Assembly (NCBI GenBank): GCA_001600095.1
Contig: BCIX01000001.1
Coordinates: 7,217,198-7,281,197 of the forward strand
Direction: 5' to 3'
DNA: 64,000 nt
Origin: Bullera alba
Lineage: Eukaryota; Basidiomycota; Tremellomycetes; Tremellales; Bulleraceae
Made by a program: the position numbers and the translations under genes. Of the stretch, positions 58,903-64,000 are shown piece after piece (within the stretch, counting starts at the first letter, position 1; every line of letters begins with the position of its first letter). The notes under the pieces were generated by a model that saw only the letters and a program-made list of their open reading frames with translations, made no database searches and was not told the origin of the DNA.

Positions 58903-59465
58903 TGATCATGAGTTGGATTGGATTGAGCGCTGTCGAGAGGATGGGAAGCTACTGTGTATATGGTTGAAGACGATCGCTGATCGATGAACGATGAATCCAC
59001 GGCTTGAGCGCTGCGGCCCCTGGCGTTCGGACACTGTTTCAGGTTTCGGGTTTCAGGTCTACGCTCAGACCTCGGGTTAGATGATGTGACAGGGCACACT
59101 CGATGCCTCCGATCATATATATTGGTCGGATTGTGATCGACTCTTGCTTTTGCTTTCCTCATCCTTAACCTACTCCATCAGCCTCCATCGTACCAACGAC
59201 GGTCCTTCACCACAACTTTCGATCTGTCCGTACCCAGATCGGGAACGGGCGACCAGGAAATTCAGGCGAGCGTGAGTGGCTCTAGAGACTTCGGGAAGGA
59301 GTTGGCTGACGTATCAAGAAGCTTCTGGGGGTTTAGAATCAGCCCCTAAGGGCCCCTTCCACTGTCATCACTACCCGCCGCCTGCCCGGAGATCATCAGT
59401 CAGAGCTCACTCACCGATTGTAAGCAGACGTCTCGAAGTATGCTTGATGGTCAACATTAGCTGAT
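58903..59465. promoter_or_regulatory. Divergent intergenic region
   Basis: These 563 bases separate divergent genes. A TTTCAGG/TTTCGGG microrepeat lies at 59034-59058. 59260-59460 contains GTGAGT and CTGAC/TAG words that could be a 5' UTR intron of the plus-strand gene, but no coding exon can be assigned. Confidence 0.4.
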
Positions 59466-60517
59466 ATGCGTATAGCCTCTCAAGCATCGACCCAGCCCCC
59501 ACCCTCCATTCCCGTATCCGTAAGAAGCACGCAGATCCGTAGAAGCGGACTTGTCATCATGCTACCATCTACCTCGAGGTTAGTCTTCGGAGCATTACTC
59601 CCACGTGCGGAAGCACTGACCCCAGACGCAGCGCACCCGACAAGATGAGTATTACCGAATCCAAATCCGTCGTCCGCCCGGACGACAAGAAGGGTGAGTG
59701 ATCGAATGCCGATTAGCCGTGAACATGTCTCGAGGGATCTCTCTCTATCCTCCTTCCGTCCCTGTCTCTTCCTTGTCATCCTCTGGCCATTCTCATACCT
59801 TGGTCAATTGCATGAGATTGAACCCCATTACCCCATCGCACACGTCTCCCTTTTCCGCGTAGCAGGCTGTTCATGGCCAGCATCCCGTCTTGCGCACATC
59901 CCCTACGGGTTCATGTGTTCCTTGCCTCTCTTCATGAGCCGCCGCAACATCGAGATATATCGAGGCTGACTATAGACGTAGTGTGCATTTACTGCCGCAT
60001 CCACGAATGCCCCTCCACTGCGGATATCAAGCACTGTATTGCTTTCATCCAGCACGAGGCAGCGGGCGACGTTATACTCACAGACGATGCCCTCCTCATC
60101 AGCAAATACGGATTCGACCTCACAACAAACGCCGGCGCTTCCAACACCCTCCCCCTTTCGCTCTTGATCTCCGCCTACGGATCCGGCTATCCTCCGCACG
60201 GCGCAACAAGGGTCGGAGTCTGGAACCGCGGGGTCTTCTACCCAAGTGGACAGGACTGGGGAGACTCACCATCTGGTGTCAAGATCGACACGTTCGTCAA
60301 AACTCTCATCTCCAAAAGAACAGAGGCCTTCCAGTACTCCTTTTCTACTGTCAAGCCCCAGCCACGCGAAGTTGCCAAGTTGCTCGCTCATCACGACATC
60401 CTTCTCCGAGCGCAGAAACATCATGGGCAGTCAGGATCGGATGACGATCCACTCCTGTTCGATAGAGACTCCAGAGCGGCTGGGAAGAAACAAAAGCATG
60501 GGCAGAAGGGAAGGTGA
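59466..60517 (+). CDS. CxxC-motif protein, copy B of a two-member family, function unknown
   Basis: Three exons (59466-59578, 59632-59693, 59976-60517) give 238 residues; starts at 59559 or 59642 are also in frame and possible. The long second intron (282 nt) sits just before the Cys block, as in copy A. The main exon encodes DVVCIYCRIHECPSTADIKH, LTDDALLISKYGFDL, VGVWNRGVFYPSGQDWGDSP, a helical TFVKTLISKRTEAFQYSF stretch and a basic tail (GKKQKHGQKGR). C-x2-C-x4-C-P spacing is the same as in copy A. There is no signal peptide. I do not recognise the family; a zinc-dependent or nucleic-acid-binding role is only a guess from Cys and basic residues. Confidence 0.65.
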
Positions 60518-60949
60518 TTTGTGCGTGGTGTGCGTCGACTCGTGGTCAATATTGTATACATTAGTCCCAGTCTTTGGCTTCTCACTGGCTCCATTCTTTT
60601 CAGTCGGTTATTCTGTAGCATACTTTGCGAATATTCTGGGATCAGGCATAGATGTATACTATGCGGAACGTGAACCCATCATAGGCTTCATACAGCAAGC
60701 AGCTCAGCGCTCAGCAGCCTCAGCCAAGCCTCAGGCCTCCAGCGCTCAGCAGTCGAACGAAGCAGAAATTAAGCTGTAAGTCGAAGTGCCGAACGGCTGG
60801 AGCCCCGCAAAAGAACATTGTTTCAGCCTTTGAGCAATCAGCTAGCTTTCTGCCCAGGTCTCCGATCCAACGCCAGTCGTCGTCGTCGACAAGTCACCGA
60901 GCGCTCAGCGCTCAAGTTCTACTACCCCCACTCGAATTGGATTTAGACC
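60518..60949. other. Intergenic region upstream of NIF3
   Basis: These 432 bases hold the NIF3 promoter. The word CAGCGCTCAGC and variants recur around 60703-60760 and 60898-60914, close to the NIF3 start. No gene was found. Confidence 0.4.
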
Positions 60950-62114
60950 ATGGCTGAATCGTCCGAGATGCTGGCGAGAACACCGATCAAACACATACAG
61001 AAGGCATGGGAGAGAATTGCCCCGTTGCAGCTCGCGGACAAGAGCTGGGACAATGTGAGTGGATCGGCAATGTTCTCCGCTGATCACGTTCAGGTTGGCA
61101 CGATGATAGGTTGGTAGCAAGTATTGATTGTGCTCACTTTGTTCTAGAGTCCCCATTCCCTAGCTCAGGCAAGCAGGTACTTTTGACCATCGAGTGAGTT
61201 CATCCTGATCTGCCATGACTGACGAAAGCCTCACGACGTCCGTGTGCAAAGAGGCACTTGACCTGCCCAACTGCTCCGCTGTAGTATCGTATCATCCTCC
61301 AGTGAGCAAGCCAGCTCAAACATGGCTTAGAGTGTATCTGACGCGCCCTAGATCTTCCGAGGTCTCAAATCGATGACACTATCCGAGCCAATCCAGGCAT
61401 CTTTGCTGAAACTCTCCGCCCGGGGCATCAGTGTCTTCTCCCCTCACACTTCGCTGGATGCGACGCCAAAGGGCATCAACACATGGTAGGTCGTTTCAGG
61501 AGAGTACGAACATTGACGTTCCCAGGCTGGTCGAGCCATTCCAGCACCTCGCATTGTCGTCGAAGCCAATCACTCCTACGACCCCCGTCGCTGGGTTCGA
61601 AGACGCGGGCATGGGCAAGATTGTCGAGTTGAGAGAGGGTCTTGGCATCGGAGAGATCGTCAAGATGGTCAAAAAGCACCTGTCCTTGGAATATGGTGCG
61701 TCAGAGTCCACGATTACGAGCTGACAAGCCCTAGTCCAGCTAGCAACACCTAGCACTGAGAGACCGATCGAGTCAATTGCCGTTTGCGCGGGGTCAGGTG
61801 GGTCAGATTCTCTCAAGCTGTACTGACCATGCCAGGGGCCAGCCTGTTCAAGGGTGTGCAAGCCGATCTTTTGTTGACCGGCGAGATGTCACATGTGAGC
61901 CAGACGTATTTCAAGGCTGACGATCCAGCACGAAGTCCTTGCGGCGGTAGCCAATGGTCAATCAGTTATCTTGTGCAATCACACCAACACGGAACGACCC
62001 TACTTGACGAAAGTCCTTCAGCCCTGGTTACAGACGGAGCTCAATACGGAAGGAGAGAGCGGATGGGAAGTTTTGGTCAGCAAGACCGATGCAGATCCTC
62101 TAAGAACAGTGTAG
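60950..62114 (+). CDS. NIF3: NIF3-family (NGG1-interacting factor 3-like) protein
   Basis: The protein belongs to the NIF3/YbgI/DUF34 family, a dinuclear-metal fold linked to GTP cyclohydrolase-type or metal-insertion roles that are still unsettled. The N-terminus is IQKAWERIAPLQLADKSWDN-VG; then VLLTIDLTTSVCKEALDLPN, SAVVSYHPPIFRGLKSMTLS (metal-ligand H), GISVFSPHTSLDATPKGINT (H and D ligands) and KMVKKHLSLEYVQLATPS. The C-terminal SIAVCAGSGASLFKGVQADL, LLTGEMSHHEVLAA and ILCNHTNTERPYL complete the ligand set (HHE and H-x-x-x-E). About 300 residues with seven introns, no damage. Its stop lies 9 bases from the DOP1 stop. Confidence 0.93.
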
Positions 62115-62123
62115 AATGCATCA

Positions 62124-64000
62124 TCACTCGTAGAAGATCTCCCCGGTGAGACCAGCTTCCACCGACGGCCAGTCGACCCCGGCGTTCGAGTACACCCCCT
62201 CAAACGTATCTATACTAGCGCGGGAAAAGAACGGTTGTAATTGACGCAGGCTTGTGATCGACCTGGTCTCGCTCAAGCGGGGTTTGCGGAGTCCACCCTC
62301 GGACGTCGCCAGCTCTAGAGGCGGTGCCTACGGTATCAGCGGTGTCGAGATTCGTGGACTCACCTTTGAATCCACCTGCTCGGACAGGATCTCAGAGATG
62401 ATATCCATGATAGCCTCGGCAGAATACTCTTCTGGCGGGTAAGCCGCGTCCGTGGTATCCGTCACAAACATCCACTGATGTATCTGAAAGTCCTCCGACT
62501 GTATCACCAACAGCAGGTCCAGAAACTTGCAAGCCGCCAGGGCCAATTGCAGTGATTCCGAATTATCCGCCGGTGTATCCTCCATGATCGTCTCAAACAC
62601 CCGTAGTAGCTCTGCGAGGATGACAGGCCAAAAGTTGGTCAGATGCTGTGGACTGATCCTACACATGAGGACCCGGAGGCACAGATACACCTCGCTGTGG
62701 ACTCTCGGCGAGACGACGTTGGTTCGGAGAATGTCCACCAGCTTCTCCTGTATCGCAGGGAGTTGGGTCAAAAAGTGATTCTGCTCCGCGGCGAGAATGA
62801 CGAATGATAGGCGACGAAGGTTGAGCGAACGCGTGATCATCTCTTGCTCTCGATTGGTGAAGATGTTGGCGGAGGGTGCGGCCGTGATGCGACCGAGTAG
62901 ATCCGCAAACCTCTCCTTGTCTCCGTCCATAAGCGCGCAGATGAGAGGCTTCCACCAGGTGATTTCGTCGGGTCTGCAGCGGAAGAAGCGATTGTCGTTG
63001 AATGCATCGCCGACAATAAGCCGCCATGACCGGGTCGCAGAAGGGATCTTGGTCATCTCGTGGATGATCCTGATGATCGAGACGTCTACGCGAGACTGCT
63101 TGAAGGCGGGGGTGACAATGTTGGCAGAGACAAGCAGGCATATGCCGGTCGCCCGGTCATTGTCGCCCATGAACGATCGGATATTCGGAATGACACCATC
63201 GGCGAGATAGTCGTAGATCTAGAGTCAGCAGTGTCATAGACTCTGACTCACGCTCTCCTGACCATCCAACACGCCTTTCTCATCCGACAACAATGGCGAG
63301 GCGCTGACGACTCTTGCGGCATTCGCCGTCACTGCATCAACCAGCTTTGGGTAGACGTCTTGGAGATCCCTCCTGAGCTTTTTGTCTTCCAAGGCGGATG
63401 TCGTCGCGACGGTCTGACCGAGGGCGGTGATGCATCTAGAGTCAGCGGAGAGCTACACTTGTACTCACTTGAGGAGTGGGTAGAGCTGGGCCTTTGCATT
63501 TGGCGTGCCGGCGCTTGTGATCATCTCGCGGGAGAATGAGAACATGGTGTTCCAGATCTGGACTGCTATAGGCGCCTCGAGTTGCCGGATGTAGGCTTCT
63601 AGGAACGCCATGGCAGAGGCAATGGCACTAGAGTTAGCGCCGCCACTATAGTCACTCACGAAAACGAGAGGCTCCGGCTTTGCTTCGGCGACAAGCCATC
63701 GGTGATCACCTCGACCACGCGTTGAGCGCTCGGTGCCAAAGAATCGACAAAGTGGAAGATCGAGTTGGTCTATCATCAGCGGGTTCAATGGACCTTGCTC
63801 ACTTCTACATCAGGGGACGGATCCACCCAGGCTTTTACGCTGACACCGATCACGGACGACGGGTGGGTTTTGAATATCCGCAGGGAGACCTCTTTCGACT
63901 TTGTCCTGATCCGACTCATGATCCGAGAGCGGGATGCAGAGGTAGGTCCGGAGGAGTCGGTGGGCGTGGTGATAGTCCAAGTCACGAGCAATGTTTCCAA
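62124..64000 (-). CDS. DOP1: Dopey-family protein Dop1, C-terminal part
   Basis: The 3' part of a large gene that enters from the right edge. Dop1 is a leucine-zipper-like, HEAT-type membrane-traffic protein of endosome-Golgi transport that works with the flippase Neo1 and Mon2. Recognisable pieces are SVKAWVDPSPDVE, FLEAYIRQLEAPIAVQIWNT, QVYPK-type helices, MTKIPSATRSWRLIVGDAFN (D-x-F-N block), FFRCRPDEITWWKPLICALM and HLTNFWPVILAELLRVFETI. The C-terminal signature is AACKFLDLLLVIQSEDFQIH then QWMFVTDTTDA, ending LTGEIFYE. Four or more short introns are visible. The missing N-terminal two-thirds lies outside the window. Confidence 0.88.

Overview
This is nuclear DNA from a filamentous or dimorphic basidiomycete, most likely a Tremellomycete (Cryptococcus/Kwoniella/Tremella-like). 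Almost every gene is split by many short introns (typically 35-60 nt) with GTGAGT-type donors, a CTGAC/CTGAT branch site and a TAG/CAG acceptor. The proteins are fungal (velvet factor, Vps1, Dnm1, Hat1, Apc5, Sen34, Ssp120-like), and there are no operons or Shine-Dalgarno signals. Species assignment is inference; no rDNA or marker gene is present.

Layout. 0-5.5 kb: 5' end of the cleavage/polyadenylation nuclease YSH1, a BTB/POZ protein, the complex I LYR subunit NDUFA6/B14 and the dynamin VPS1. 5.9-12.6 kb: a membrane-anchored Lys/Glu-rich protein, an MFS transporter, a coiled-coil protein and an unknown protein. 14.1-24.1 kb: a VelB-type velvet regulator behind the longest gene-poor gap (1.6 kb), then the TFIIH helicase RAD3/XPD, the mitochondrial fission dynamin DNM1 and the cohesin acetyltransferase ECO1. 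24.4-31.7 kb: fumarase, an M50B-like membrane metalloprotease, COQ2, LSM2 (very intron-broken) and an intron-containing tRNA-Pro. 32.6-34.0 kb and 48.2-49.7 kb: two F-box-like paralogues in inverted orientation, each with an inactivating lesion. Between them lie HAT1, a divergent CDK1/APC5 pair, a membrane SGNH hydrolase, an SDR and a large F-box-like protein. 50-55.3 kb: Ssp120/nucleobindin-like EF-hand protein, an AlkB dioxygenase with ubiquitin-binding-like and GRF ends, an acidic coiled protein, and SEN34. 55.3-60.5 kb: a poorly ordered stretch with a tRNA-Pro fragment, then two related Cys-motif proteins flanking an unknown gene. 60.9-64 kb: NIF3 and the C-terminal part of DOP1.

The genes are mostly housekeeping, and neighbours are functionally unrelated. 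The clear thematic pair is CDK1 and APC5, which share a 399-bp promoter. SEN34 (tRNA splicing endonuclease) occurs in the same window as a tRNA that needs it.

The most unusual points are: a predicted 2-nt exon in the M50B protease gene (with 11-nt and 7-nt exons elsewhere); the broken inverted F-box-like duplication; the previously unlinked-looking pair of CxxC proteins that align with each other; and an 18-nt exact copy of the tRNA-Pro anticodon arm 24 kb away. No mobile element, CRISPR array or self-contained novel defence-type system was seen.
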